64,000 bases of DNA from Ananas comosus (Eukaryota; Streptophyta; Magnoliopsida; Poales; Bromeliaceae): positions 12,823,716-12,887,715 of the forward strand of contig NC_033623.1 of the NCBI RefSeq assembly GCF_001540865.1, written 5' to 3'. Both the position numbers and the translations under genes were made by a program. The notes beneath the pieces were generated by a model. It had not been told where the DNA came from, did not search any database, and saw nothing but the letters and a program-made list of their open reading frames with translations. Position 1 is the first letter of the stretch; each line of letters starts with the position of its first letter. Positions 1 to 13,000 of this stretch are shown piece after piece.

Positions 1-215
1 GGTTTGGTTCCTCTATTCAATATTTGCTTTCTCCATTGTCGTGCTCCGCACGTCCAAATCTTTGTCTAAATTGAGAGTCTTCGTTTTCCTAATTGGGCGG
101 GGAATTGGGCCGTCACTTGAAAGAAACCGCGTCCCATTTGTTCACGCGCCAAGCTGCTGCTATTTCCGTCGTACAGCCCAGACAGTGACTTTTTTTATCT
201 AGTCCATTGCAATTC

Positions 216-393
216 GTGAGCACGGTTTTTTTTTTTTTTTCCGAGAAATAAATAGTATACTATTCGTTTTGTTTATTTTATTTATAAATAAATTTAATTG
301 AAAATACGAATAAACTAGAATTCGAATTTGAGATCGAATATCAATCATCAAGTCCTTTATCACGTGCACTAAAGACGATCGGTTGTGAGCACG
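216..393 (-). mobile_element. SINE (family 1), minus orientation, with 9-bp target duplication
   Basis: The body is about 225-384 and reads on the minus strand, so its A-tail appears as the T-run at 225-240. The nonamer GTGAGCACG stands on both sides (216-224 and 385-393), as expected of a target-site duplication. Related copies sit near 25.3, 28.8 and 41.5 kb. They share a tRNA-like box B region (around ATTCGAATCC) and a 3' part with AAATAAACGAAGCGGATAGC. tRNA-derived origin is an inference from the box B-like motif. Confidence 0.75.
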
Positions 394-569
394 AATCTTA
401 TGGAAGAGCATGATACACACCACAAGAATGCAACCACCCCACTCTATCTTTGCACGACCAAACCAAAGTCCTCCTCTAGTCCCTCCATGATTGTCGGCCA
501 CTTTGTTAGTTGTCCATTGCACCTAGTAGCTATCATTAGGATCACCAAACCCAATTTAGTGGTGTATCT

Positions 570-993
570 AGTGGTAGGGGGGCTCGTATTCGATTCGAAA
601 GTAACTCGAACTCAACTCATTTATTAAACGAGTCGATTATGAGCTCAATTTTTCAACTTGAAGAATAAATGAGTCCAACATAAGCTGTACCCAACTCGCT
701 CCTATTTGTCTATTGCGGCAAATTAGAATACATTTTTTTTTTTATTAGCGCAACTTTCTGATTTTAATACTAATTCGTAGTACTAACTAAAAGCAACAGC
801 AGGTATCAATAACAATAAATTAATTATAATTAATTCAAGCTAGCTCGAAATAATTTTGAGCCAGCTGGAATCAATTTCAAGGCGAAAGACAGCTAGATTG
901 TCCTGGCTGATTTCAATTTTGACCCGAACACCTTCTAGCCCGAATTATTTCCGAGTCGACCTCAAGCTAGTCCCAACTCGTTCGGAGAGTTAT
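570..993. other. Intergenic, probably repeat-derived; no gene seen
   Basis: AT-rich DNA with repeated short words of the type CTCGAACTCAACTC and GAGTCGA. It ends in GTTAT (989-993), the left copy of the target duplication of the solo LTR that follows. No coding potential was recognised. Confidence 0.4.
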
Positions 994-3936
994 TGTAAGA
1001 TACCGAACTTCTGAAACTATGAAGTTACGGTGGAATGTAGTATACCGAAATTTAATATAAAATTAAGTATAAATAAAAATAGTGTGAGATACTATTTTTA
1101 TTGGACTTAATGGTGTAAGGTATAAGTTGGAAATGACCTGTGCTGAAATCAGAGCGAAAACAAAAAATTTAGAATTTTCTGTGAAAAGCAGGACTGATAA
1201 ATTAGCAGAAAATGCACAGTGTCGAAAAATTATGAAAACTGGAGAGTATGTCAGAATTATTTTTATGAGACTAGATTTAAAGTTTCATGTCATTCTGACA
1301 CCCGGAAGGTGAAAAATAAAATCCGACAGTTATCTGATAAAGATTACAGTTCGGTACAACTTTCGATGACCAAACGGGGTCGAAACTGAAAGATTAAAAT
1401 TTCTTTCGTTAAGTTAAGCAAAACCGAACATGACTGTCAAATTTGAGCTCAAACGGATATTCAGAGGGCTCTGGCGAAAGATATCAGATTTCGTACTGCC
1501 TGAAGTGAATAGTGTATGCTACTATTGGGGTGTTGACTATAAGTAAAAGCTTCTAGTCTTCTTCTTCTTCACAGCCACCACCACCCCCACAACACCACAC
1601 GTTCATGATGGTAGTGAGAAAAATCCTCACTTTCTCTCTCTAAATAACTCTCTTATCTCTCTAGATCTTTCGCCCAAATTCACTACGTTGGCGGAGAACG
1701 AGCTTACGAACGCGTTGGGAGTGACGGATCGAGCTTTCGTGCGCCCGTTGGAGCGGCGTGCTTCCGTTCTCGGCGTTCACATTTTGGTAAACTTTTGGGA
1801 TTTGGCTTAATCCTTAACCTTAAGCGTTCTAGTAGCCTCTAATGAGCATTCTTAGCATATTGCTCTATTTAATTTGGATTATTTGGAGGTAATTGCATGT
1901 TAGGCCTCAAAAATGAAATTTTGTAATATGTGAGGGTTCGATCTAAATTGATCATGTATAAACTTAATTGATAGGTATTCTGACGCGTTGGCGAAGTCGG
2001 TTCGGCGATACGACGAGGCTACGCGAAGATATCGGAGAAAAGGCCTGTTTTGGTACAAATTGCCGCAGCTCGCGGCGAAAGTTTCCAAAAATCACGAAAT
2101 CGGAACCCTAGTCTCTGGTAGCATTAAAAGGTGGGGGGTGTGCATCCCGAAGCAACTGGGCTTCCTTCTATATCCGAGTTAGATTTTTGGTCATATTGCA
2201 CATATTGTTCTTATGCATTATAGGATGTATGTATAGTTGCATTTCTATTTCCTTGCATGCATGTCTAGTTGTGTAGCATTATGGACTTGACACTTAAATC
2301 TAGAATGCATGAGGATTAGGATTTGTGACATGAGATCCTATAGTGATAAGAAAACGGTGAACTCGGACTTGATGATGAAAACTAGTGACATGCGAACTAG
2401 TGTATAGAAAACACTATGACTTGGACGAGTGGCATGTAAACAATGTTAACAACATGATGAGTGGCATTGAAACTTAGTGTAATAGAAATACTTGTGGCAT
2501 TGAGCATAGGGAATAGGTGAGTTTTCCTAATCGTGGCATATTGCATGAGAATTAGTGTAATTGAGACACTATGGCATCAAACATAGGGATAGTTCAATTC
2601 CATAGTGTGAGTTGATTAGTGTGGTTGAGACACTTGACATGGACCTAGGGATAGGTGGATTTTCGAGTGTTTGTTAACCTAGTTGACGGGGTATTCTCAG
2701 TTGGCGAGGATTGGATCATACTCACAAGTCTGTTTTGAGCTTGTGGTGGTCGCTCCACACGAGCAGTGCACTCCGGAGTTGTCACACGAGCTGGGTAGCT
2801 CACGAGCGGGGTAACTCACCGGGTGGGATACGAGTGGGGTAGCTCCTCACCTATTGAACTGGAAAGTGAGTTGGGGCGAATGGCGGGGTAGCCCTTCCCA
2901 TATGAGGATTGAGCGGGATAGCTCATTACTTATAAGAATTAAGCGGGGTAGCTCATTACCTATGAGATTAGAGCGGGGTAGCTCTTCACCTATGGCTTTG
3001 AGATGTGAGACAGGCGAGATAAGAGCGGGGTAGCTCCTCACTCGTGAGATTTACGATATTAGTAGGGGCGAAGAGCGGGTTAGCTCTTCACCTCTTCACC
3101 TACTAAACTTGTAGTGTGAGTACCTATGAGATTTGAGATCTTAGGCGGGGTAGCCTAGTGGATGGGGTAATGACATGAATAGCATAAGTGGATTTCTATT
3201 CATCCCATGGTTAAACATAGTATATGATAGTGAATTGCATAACTATGTTGTATTCGTATTCATTACATTGTTGAAGCATACTAGCATGATAGTAGGCTTG
3301 TTGCTAGATGATATTCCATGCATTGCTTGCATTTGATGGCATAGTATAGTATAGACGCAATTTCATTTCTATACATATTTATCTATCTATCTGTGTCTGC
3401 TTAGACCTAGTGGGAAGATCGGCGGAGTCGGCGGCCAAACCCACTGAGAACTATATTTATATAGTTCTCACCCCACTTTGTTGCAGGGCCGTGTGCGAGC
3501 GTTTCGGGGGAGGATCGCGGTAATGGCGTAGCACCCTAGCTAGCTAGTAGAGTTTCCTATTTGTACTAGAGCACCCTCGTGTGCATATTTATAGACATGA
3601 TGTATTTTGGATAGCTAGTATTATGGTTGTGAGAGGATTATGTATTCATTTTTGGGAGATGGAAATATAAATCAAATCAATGTTGAATGTGATGTAATAG
3701 TTAGATGTATCTCTCTTTATTTCACTTGTATGTTACTTGTGATCGTTGCTCTTGTTGGTATAGCACTTGTGGTGCTTGTTGAATCATGTATGTTAATTGA
3801 GTTTATTTTGGGCAACTTTTGTACCTGATCTTGTTGTTGAGCCTTGGGCGGACAGGGGAGGTGCTGTCCATCCGGCGTCTGTTCGACGCGCCCGAACCGA
3901 ACCAAATGGGTAGCAGTCTCGGGGCGTGACAGTTAT
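989..3936 (-). mobile_element. Solo LTR of a Gypsy (Tekay/Del-like) retrotransposon
   Basis: Read on the minus strand, the element begins TGTCACGCCCCGAGAC at 3931 and ends ...CGGTATCTTACA at 994, giving the 5'-TG...CA-3' ends of an LTR. The pentamer GTTAT lies directly on both sides (989-993 and 3932-3936), a 5-bp target duplication. The TGTCACGCCCC start is common in plant chromovirus (Tekay/Del) LTRs; that assignment rests on memory. At 2938 bp it is long for an LTR but fits that lineage. No gag, pol, primer-binding site or second LTR is present, so this looks like the product of LTR-LTR recombination. A minisatellite lies inside it. Confidence 0.75.
2785..3160. repeat. Minisatellite within the solo LTR
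   Basis: About nine diverged units built on GCGGGGTAGCTC followed by TTCACCTATGAG-type sequence, at a spacing of about 30-50 bp. Cores are near 2797, 2831, 2882, 2912, 2942, 2972, 3022, 3071 and 3143. Each core contains the self-complementary GAGC...GCTC, so each unit can form a small stem. Confidence 0.7.
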
Positions 3937-6480
3937 TCTATCTCTACTTTGGCCTGCAATTACCTGTGTAATGAAATAATCAGCAATTGGAATAGTTTGA
4001 AGTTTCTATTGCAGCAAAAAGTTAAAAAATACAATTTTGAAACCAAAAAAAGAAAGCTCTACTTTAGAGCTTAATGATTCTACTTCGAAAGTAATTATTA
4101 GAGAAAAGTTTAGTGTGGTATGTGCATGAATACATATTTCATATTCATATATGCATGCAGTATGCGTGCATGTCTATAATATCTCTCACACTCTTACCTT
4201 TTGTTATACGCTTCTCATAGCTCAAAAACAATATACAAACACATTTAAATTCTGCTACCGAAGGATAGTGTAGAAAGAAACTGATCCATTCGTTGAAGTA
4301 TCAACTGGAATTCATTAGAAGTACACTTGAGCATCGTACGATAGACGAATTTCTAATGCGTGATGGATACAACTATCAATGAAAAACTACAATAAATATT
4401 AGATCCATTCTTTGGTACTTTGACCAGATTACTCACTCTTCAAACACTATACCGAGTATTTTGATATTCTGGAACCCTAGATTTTCCTGGAAGAGTCTCT
4501 GTTGAGTTAGATTGCATGGTGAGACAATGCTCTCTAATCTCAGTATGATACCTGAAAACAGAACAAACCAAATTATATGGATATCCTTGTATCTTCTTTC
4601 AAGGTAAATTAGGATTGTTTATCTAATTAATCATCTCAAAAACCATCCTAATCCACAACAAGCAACATAACTCGCAAGCAAGCGTGATCCATTACATAAG
4701 ATTGTCTAACTAATTCTAGCCTCTACTACAGGTCGTGAATGTCTCATCATAATGTATTAATTAATTAATTAATTAAGCATCAGAAAGAGAGTCCTATGGT
4801 GCCTTCCTAACTCAAATAAGCAGTTTCAACCAAAGCTTTATTTTCACCATTTGCAGTTGCTTATTGAATAAAATGTTATAATGCTAGTTTCGAAGGACCA
4901 AAAACAGAACTGTAGTACATACACTGGGCACTTGCTGCAGCCTGTTGATGCCAATTGATAATTTCAAGATTACAAAGCAGCAATTCCTAATTGTGAACTC
5001 TTAAATGGTAATGGAATCCCTGATGTACCATTCAAATATAAGAACAATATTTATTTAATACAGTTACCTTGCTAAAATACCTCAGAAATTTCATTATGTA
5101 TTGCATGTTCGGCAATAAATTGAAATACATTACAAATTGTGAGATGAAAAACAATATAAGAAAATATAGCAACTAAGCAAGAAATATCAGGTTTCTTTAA
5201 TAGTTCAATATGTGCCGTTAGTTTCATGCTTCTTTTCTGCAATATCGTCATATGTCAATACAGTACAGTGCAAAGGATCATCATTGGACAGTGACCTATA
5301 TCGCGGACCCATCATTCTTTGAAGTAAAGATCGTAAACGTTTGTTGATAGAGTGCATTTGTATTTGCCATATATAAATCACATTTGTTGTGTAGAAATAT
5401 TTTGTTTTCTTAATAGAAGTTCATATTGGGTAGGACAAGGATGCATCACATAAATTGGATAGTTTCCTAGAAAGGATCTAAAAATGGATCAAATTGAAAC
5501 TTTTCATCTTCTGTTCAACAAAAACCATAGTGCACATATGAATTGCAACTCTGACTAAGTTAAGGGTTATCTTGAGAGAAAGAAGACAAAAAATTGACCC
5601 GAAGTAGTTTAATTGGAAAGATACAATTCCCTTTTTGTTTGTTGAGAGCTTTGTTCCGGATTTGAGCTTAATGATTGGAAGAACAATTTTAGTCCATTAT
5701 AAACAGTTAGGACTTAGAATTTGTGGTTGCAGTTTCAAATGTGGTTTTCTTTTATGAATGCTGACATGATAGTGACGAACATGATTGGTTGGTTTTTTAA
5801 TAGTGTGAACTTAAAAGGAATGCTTTGATACTGGAGTTGATACTGGAGTTGATCATATTATATATACAATACTTTGTTGGACAAAATGGATGATCAAGGC
5901 ATCTTTAATGCTAAAGTCAACAAAAGGCGCATTTCATACTCCTTTCCACCACTAAGGTCGAATTTGACGCAGGGCATTTTTACTTCAGTTGATTTTCTAT
6001 TCATTTCATTATTTAACACGATGCAACTTACGAACCTGTGATTGACAAGAACAAGTAATAAAGATTAAGTGAACTACAGATCTTCTCATCATGAACTAAT
6101 ATATATGAATGTTTTGAGTGACTATTTCGGCGTGCAAATAGATATTAGAATTTAACATTTAACATAAACTAATATAATAAAAGAAATGCATATTTATGTC
6201 TACAAGAGCCATTCATGCCTACCACTGTTAAAATTGCAGATTACGCTTTCCTATTAGCTACAGGGAAATCATAGGTATCCTCCAAATGGAAGTTTCATAG
6301 ATCTACTCACAATTCGTTCGCAGGAATGTCGAACACCGTAACAAGTCGTTCACATCTAAAGAATTTCCGTTTTGAGATAACTTATTCCTCGAGAATGGTA
6401 ATTAAACATTTAAATCTCAATTTCCAACCTTCTTTGATAAATGTATAAATAATACTGACCGTATGAATAGCTAAATATTT
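3937..6480. other. AT-rich intergenic DNA; nothing recognised
   Basis: No long open frame, splice-linked coding stretch or RNA gene was seen. There are a TTAA-type microsatellite near 4759-4774 and a short tandem duplication (GATACTGGAGTT) near 5827-5851. Confidence 0.4.
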
Positions 6481-6788
6481 TGTTAGGATCCAAGTCACGA
6501 AGAGTTGCAACACTTAGCCCAATTCCCACTCACGTCCAATTCCTACTCTTCGTGACTTGGATCTGAGTGAGGAGTAGATTATTATTATTATTATTATTAT
6601 TATTATTTTCTACAGTTTTTCCTTTTTGTTTCTATTTGTCTTTTTTGTTTTGATTGTTTTGAATGTTCTCCGAGGCCACGTTGCCTCAACCTATATAGCT
6701 AAATTCATCTGCTAAATGAATGAAGCGGGTAGCGTGCTATCTTTTTCTCAAAAAAAAAAAATTAAAAAAAAATTATGTTAGGATCCAA
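6481..6788 (+). mobile_element. A-tailed retroposon (family 2) with 13-bp target duplication
   Basis: TGTTAGGATCCAA occurs at 6481-6493 and again at 6776-6788, framing about 280 bp that ends in an A-rich tail (6749-6775). The segment just before the tail, GAAGCGGGTAGCGTGCTATC, is the 3' end also found in the tRNA-like SINE family. The body upstream of it (ATT repeat, T-rich stretch, CCGAGGCCACGTTGCCTCAACC) is different and resembles the copy at 48.4-48.6 kb. It could be a second SINE family or a 5'-truncated LINE 3' end. Confidence 0.7.
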
Positions 6789-8302
6789 ATATTTACAGTA
6801 GGAAGGTGAGAGTCAAAAATAAAAATATTCGAGGGGAAGAGGAATAAGCCACTCTACACAACACTTTATAATACAGGTCAAAAAAGTCGAAAGAATTCGA
6901 TGCTTTCATAATGACAATCAAATCCCCAAGTAAAAGTCGTGCTTATAAGCTAGATTAAGCATTGAGGGTCCATGTAAAGTCCACTAGAAATAGGATTTGC
7001 TGAGCACAAACAGGCTATAGGAGCTCCCAAAAAGAAGAAAATAATAATAAAAAAAAAGACAGAGATCCATTAAAATAAAGTGACAGTTCTGCTAATTGTG
7101 GTGATAACCCACCATTTGTGATTGTAGCATCTCGTCTCGCGACAAAGATATCTTTCATGACATTTGACTAAAAAAATCAAAAAGAAAAAATTACTGGATT
7201 CGACATTAGGGCTAAGATGGTGCATTCCCACCGCAAGTGACGAAAACCTTGGTGGTTAATAAGGTTGAAATTTAAATTTTTTTTCTTCATATTTTTTTTC
7301 AATTAAACTTAATTCTAAAAATAAATAATGAAACAGATAAAATGCTACCGGTCTCTCGAAAATATAAAAGACATTAGGGCTTTGTCTAAGGTGGTAATAA
7401 AAATTGAATCATGCTCTTTTGAAATTCTTGTTCTTCTTAAATTACTTAATGACGGATTTAAAATATAATGCACTCAGATTCGAAAAAAAGAAGAGATAAT
7501 AAAATGTGGAAATTTATATGTGGGAAAAGGGAATGCTTACACCTGGGCAGGGAAAAAAATTGGTGGAGCATAAAGCTCGAGAAGAGATAAGGTGTTTTCA
7601 AATTGTGGTGAAAAAGATCCGGAAGGAATTCGTACAGATTATTTAGATATCACATTTTAGAGTCTGGATAAAATACTTATATTTTTATTAAAATCATAAA
7701 TCCAAATGTAAATCATTATTATTTATAAAGTTCAACAATCAAATCTAATTTTAACTGCACATTTTGAAGTAACAACTAGCTTTTAAATTCCCCCCCATCA
7801 AATTTTTTAGGCGAAATTTATATTTTTGGTCCTAAAATTTATATTTTAAATTCCCCCCATCAACTACTACTTGTACATTAATAATACATCAATATATAAA
7901 ATTTTAGTTTGGAAGACCAAAAATATCATCATTTAGTCAATTTTTAATTTAAAAAAAAAAGAAAAAGAAAAAAAAGGCCAAACCTTCCAATACGGGTCGG
8001 AATAAAGCTAGCGTTCACACGACTGTAGACCACAAATATAGATTGCACGACAACGACACGTGTGAACAGTTAATTCGCCCGCTCTGCCCTTTCCCATCAA
8101 TTCTATAGGTTTAAGCAAATTATCTACACCCAGTGTATCCGTACGCAGCATACACCAAATCTAATTGCTGATGATTAATGCCTTAAATTGAAATCCAATT
8201 CACTAAATTTGATCTACATTGCTTAAAACAACCTATTTATAGAAAATTTAATTTTTTTTAAATTCTACTGCTAAGATTTGCCAGAAATAAATATCTAAAA
8301 AT
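6789..8302. other. AT-rich intergenic DNA; nothing recognised
   Basis: No gene was seen. A 16-base word, AAATTCCCCCCATCAA with small variations, appears twice near 7786 and 7849, with inverted TTTTTGGTC/GACCAAAAA words close by. This suggests a decayed small transposable element. Confidence 0.35.
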
Positions 8303-8390
8303 TATAATTTTTTAATACAAACAAATTTGTTAAATGTCATAGAACACCTGGTATTTCAAGGTGAGTGTGAATGTCTAAAATTTATGTGGA

Positions 8391-9009
8391 TAAGGGTGCG
8401 TTTGGTTCGCACTATAAAAGATTACTAGAAGTAGAAAGATATCCGAGAATCTTATTTCTATTCATCCTATTACTAAGAATGTAGTATTTCGGTATTTGGT
8501 TCGTACGGTCATATTATTTAGTCATGTTATTTAAGATTACGAAAAATATACAATTAATTAATTTATTTTTTTAATTAATTTTAAATAATACTATAAAAAT
8601 TTCAACATCTTTTTAGAAAAGAGAGAGAGAATATATGTTAAAAAGAGAGAGTATAATTAAAGAAATAGAAAGAGAAATAGAGTCGAGCTTAGAGAATAGC
8701 TTAGTTTAGAGAGAAAAAAAGATAAGTTTAGAGAGAAATGAGGTTAAAGTGTAAAGAAAAATAATACCAATTAGCCGACGGATGAGAAGAAAGGAAGAGA
8801 TTAGACAAATCTTCAATCCATTAATATAAGAATACCCACCATCCCTTAAAGGAATGAGATTAATACTTTGAAATGCATCTCATTCCCAAGTAAATCCAAT
8901 ATTACCAACTAGATTATTTAATGTGTTTAACCAAACACCGTAATATTTTTTTATTCCTATTGGATTACTAGGAATCTTAAAAAGAGAGCGCGAACCAAAC
9001 GCACCTTAA
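8391..9009. mobile_element. Tourist-like (PIF/Harbinger) MITE
   Basis: The body is 8394-9006 (613 bp). It begins GGGTGCGTTTGGTTCGC and ends with the inverted form GCGAACCAAACGCACC. TAA flanks it on both sides (8391-8393 and 9007-9009), the 3-bp target duplication typical of PIF/Harbinger elements. Subterminal sequences also pair (GATTACTAGAA near the left end, GGATTACTAGGAATC near the right end). The interior has no transposase frame. Confidence 0.75.
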
Positions 9010-9360
9010 ACTTCAAATATCATTCACGTGGTTTCGCACTTTCTTACTTTAGAACTCTATAGTTTAAAATGTATCAATTTAATATCACGTGATTTCTTTT
9101 TTTTTTTCTTTTTGTCAGCTCCACCGTAAATATTTCGTTAAATTATATACAAAAAACTTCATATCCCATATAGATTTATCGAATATTTACTTTAGTACAT
9201 TTTAGTTTTAACTTTGTTACTGATTTAACGAAAAAAAATTATTAAAGAGAATAATAAAAAGAGAAAAATAAAATCACGGAGTATAAAATTAATATACTTT
9301 AAACTATAGAATATTAAAATAAAAAAGTGAGAAACCATATGGATGATATTTGAAGTTTTT
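9010..9360. mobile_element. Foldback MITE, ACTTCAAAT type
   Basis: The left end, AACTTCAAATATCATTCACG followed by a GTGGTTTCGCAC stretch, is the inverted complement of the right end (CCATATGGATGATATTTGAAG). The pairing extends to TAGTTTAAA / TTTAAACTA, about 60 bp on each side. A second copy of the same family is at 26126-26432. No open frame of note. Confidence 0.65.
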
Positions 9361-9599
9361 CCAATTTATAATTTTTTAATACGAACAAATTTGTTAAATG
9401 TCATAGAACACCTGGTGTAGGCAGTAACTCTTCAAGGTGCGTGTGAGTCCATCATAGGTGGATGTTTGGGCTTAGGAAAAGTGATTTTAAAAGGCGAAAT
9501 GTGAAATTTTCTTTAATTGTGTGTTTGGTAAATCTATATTTTAAAAGTTTAATTATAATTCTAGCTTTTTGAAATCTTATTCTAATCCCTTTGCTTGGA

Positions 9600-9978
9600 A
9601 TTGCGACCTCGGCACCTGTCGGTGGACGTCGCCAAATTCTGGAAGTCTCCGCGCATCGCGTCTTCGAACGCGTGAAGAAATTGGTCTCTCTCAAAGGCAA
9701 TCGGAGGGAGAATAAGAAGAGAAGCGAAGAGAGAGAGAGAGGAAGAGGAAAAGGGGGCGAAGAGCATCGCGATTTTGGGCGTGGGATGTAAAGGAATCGC
9801 TCGTCCATCTCCGATCGAAACCCTAAACGCAAGGAACGAATCTTCTCGTCTGGAAAGAAGAAGAAGAAGAGGGAACGTAGGAGGAGATTTGATAGGTTGA
9901 TCACAGGGAAACGAAGGGAAAAAGGGAGGAACAGATCAGGGTTTCATACGCGGAGGAGGAAGAGGAGGAGAGGATCTT

Positions 9979-10014
<36 letters not shown>

Positions 10015-13000
10015 TGTTTCGGACTCAGGTATTTGAAAGCCTAGCTCTTGATTTCTCTATGTTTTTAGGTAGTTTTAGCGCTCGATCTGCGGGGGTATAC
10101 ACAACGGAAAAGGGCTGGGTTCTTGGCTCCGATCGCCGTGGATTCTCGTCGGGTCCGATGTCGGATTTGGTTTTTCTTTGGCCGCCGTAGCTCGTCGATT
10201 TGGATGTTTGATTGTTGGAAACTACGGAAGTTAGATAAACATGTTAGGTTTGGTTCTTGATCTCCAGATCCATTGTGGTTGGAAGATCTACAAGAAGAAG
10301 ATGGTGGGTTTCTTAAGGAAAAGGCGAAGAAGATTGTGTCTGAGCTTGACTTAGGGTTCAGAGCTGGGCTTTCACTCTAGATCTCTTGTCAGATCTTATA
10401 TCCGGAGGATAAAGCAGCTAGCGGTTGTTGATTTTTAGGGCTTGGATCTGCTTCTTTTTCGCATCTTTGTCCACAACATTGAACAGCTTGCTTGGATCCT
10501 GCGATTTTCCCCTCAAACGGCCAAGGAGAGTAGCAATCTTGCTTCTTCTCAGGGGCTTCTATTTTGTCGTGTAGACTTAGGCTTCTGCAGGTGTAGTGAT
10601 GTCTCCTGATTGGTGATTCATGACACCCATGCCAACCTTCTGCGACGAATCAAGCGAATCCTCCAAACATCTTTTCTTCTCTTACCCATGCTGAAACTCT
10701 CACCAATGATCTTTGAAAGCTTTCTAGTTTCTTGACTGTCTCTTTGTGCATTTGGAGTTTTTGCCTTTTCTTGTCCTTCCCGGGCTCCAGGCTTCTTGAC
10801 CTGTGGATTTAGTTTTGATTTCCAAGCTGGAGGGATGTTTGTATTGTGGATCCGTAGAATTTCTTGGTGCTTCCAGGTTTTTGAAGAAAGAACTTGTGGT
10901 GGCCCTTAGATTGGGATTCTTTGGAAATTTCGGTTCATTTTAGCATTTACAAATTGGCGAGTGGTTATTAGATCTGATATTACATGGTAAAGAGGAAGCC
11001 TTGGAAACTTCAACGCGACATTTTGGTTTCATGTGATCTTTTCCCTCTTTGGGATGCAGTTTGGCGGACTTCAGTTTTTATGGAGAGTGGATGTTTATGT
11101 GTTCTCTCACGGGGATTGCCTGGCCTATCAAGCAAGAGGACCCTTCCCACTTTTTGTTGTGGACATTGTTCCGTGCTTGATATTTGGACTAGTGCTAGAT
11201 ATTGTAGTTCTGGCGCTACTTGACGATTTGCTCTTTTACTTGAATCTGAACCAGAAGATGTGGTGCGCGAATCCCTTCAAAGGATGGTTTACATGATCTA
11301 CCTCAAGATAATGGCCCTCTAGTGGCTTATGCAGGCAGTCTGTTATCAGCCCCTTGATCACTAGTGTTAAGAATAGTACTTAAATTTAATTAAGAAATAA
11401 GCAAATTGTTTAGTTACTTATCACGGTTGGATTGAAAGTTATGCTGATGCCTATGGATGTGCTGATCATTACCTTGTTCTTTTGCAGAGACCAGCTTTTG
11501 TTGTTTTGGATCAAAAGACAGTTGATACATTCTGGTCTTCAATAACCACTGCTGCAAAAGAAAATGAGGATTCTGAATCAATGGTTGGTTTTGTCTCTTT
11601 CCATCATAGTCTAGTATGATAGATTGCAATTGTATTACATGGTTATTACAAGAATTCCTGGCTGACCATCTCTTGTGCAATTTTCTCCGTGTACAACAAA
11701 TCTTCTTGTTTCAATAAATTCTTAGTATTACGTGCAAGCATTTGCTTTTGATACTATTGATGGCTTGTTGCTTGTTAAACATGCGGTGATGTCTAAAATG
11801 ACTCTGAAATCTTGATTCTCAGATACGATTGTGCACTTGCACTGGAGGTTCTGCCTCTCTCCTTGAAGGTTCTGGCCATCAGGAAGGTTCGAAGACCTGC
11901 AAAAGTTGCAATGGCAAATTAGTAGTTGATGGGCGAGGAACCCTCTCAAGAAACATGCTGAGCACTGTGAGTTTGGAGCTTTCAAGAGATTCTTGCTTGA
12001 ACTGGAAAACTGTCATTAAAGGCAGGCAGAGGGCCATAAGACGAGCTAGAACTTCTTTTACCTGTGAGAACAAAAGGAAGCCTGCAACAAGAACTTATAA
12101 GGGGAGTGAAAATGCCACCAATGAAGAATCAAATATAACAGGCGATCTTCCAATCTCTGAATCTGAGAAGGTTTTGCTTTTTCGCTTTCTTATTTTTCTT
12201 TTTCTTTTTTCTGTTGTGTACAAATCTTTCTAACTAGTGGGAATAACTAATAACTGTCCTTCTTTACTTCAGCTTGGTGTGACTATTCTTGGAAGGCGCT
12301 TCGGTGAGGCCTTAGGAAGTGTTCCCATAAAGAAAAGGAGATTACTGTTAGTTCGTTCGCCATCACCTCCACCCCATTCTTCTGACTCAAATGAATCTGA
12401 TCAGATGGTACGAAGCCAGTCTGCCTCTTATGCAGAGAGTGTATCATATTGGAAAGATCACCATGACAGAACAATTGCTAATGAGGGCACCAGTCTGAGA
12501 GACAAAAGTGAACAGTGTTGTGATGCTGCAGATTTTTCTGGTATTGTGGCACTGGCTGATGCTGCTTGCCAAGCTGGTATTGTGGGTGACATCATGAATA
12601 CTGAATTTGAGCATTCTGGAAAAGAAGAAAAGGGTTTGGAAATTTTGCAGAGTGCAGAATCAAGTTCAATTTCTGACATAAAAAAGCAGCAGCGATTGGG
12701 TATTTCTGAAGGTTTACTCTGTAAATCTGAAATGCCTCAGGAGATAACTTTTACCTCTGTGCTTCATACTGAGGGACCAGGTAGAAGTGAATTGGGTGCA
12801 TCAAACAGTCCAAATAACTTCATGGGTTCCACAGAGAAAATACCAGAGAAACCAAGCAAGGTGGAGTCTTCATCTCGGGATTCTAAATTTCCCTGGGATC
12901 TTAACACTACAATGGGTGAATGGGATAGCAGTGATGAAGAAGACATTGGGAATCATAAAGATGCTGCTGATGTTGTGGATGAAAATAGTTGTCAGGATGA

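Larger units (their letters stand above)
8303..9415. repeat. 49-bp direct duplication flanking two MITEs
   Basis: A stretch beginning TATAATTTTTTAATAC and ending ATAGAACACCTGG occurs at 8303-8351 and at 9367-9415 with one mismatch. After both copies comes a similar TTCAAGGTGxGTGTGA segment. The DNA between the copies holds the Tourist-like element and the foldback MITE described separately. Confidence 0.6.

Noticed and set aside
2785..3160. Regularly spaced repeats as a CRISPR-like array
   Set aside because: The units are diverged, lack unique spacers and lie inside a plant LTR with target duplication; this is a minisatellite.
9452..9904. 150-codon minus-strand open frame
   Set aside because: Ser/Phe/Leu-rich readout of a GA-rich leader on the other strand; no conserved feature.
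10984..11296. Two overlapping plus-strand frames (79 and 87 codons) before the first certain exon of the RS-region gene
   Set aside because: They lie in a probable leader intron, no acceptor/donor pair joins them in phase, and the composition is not protein-like.
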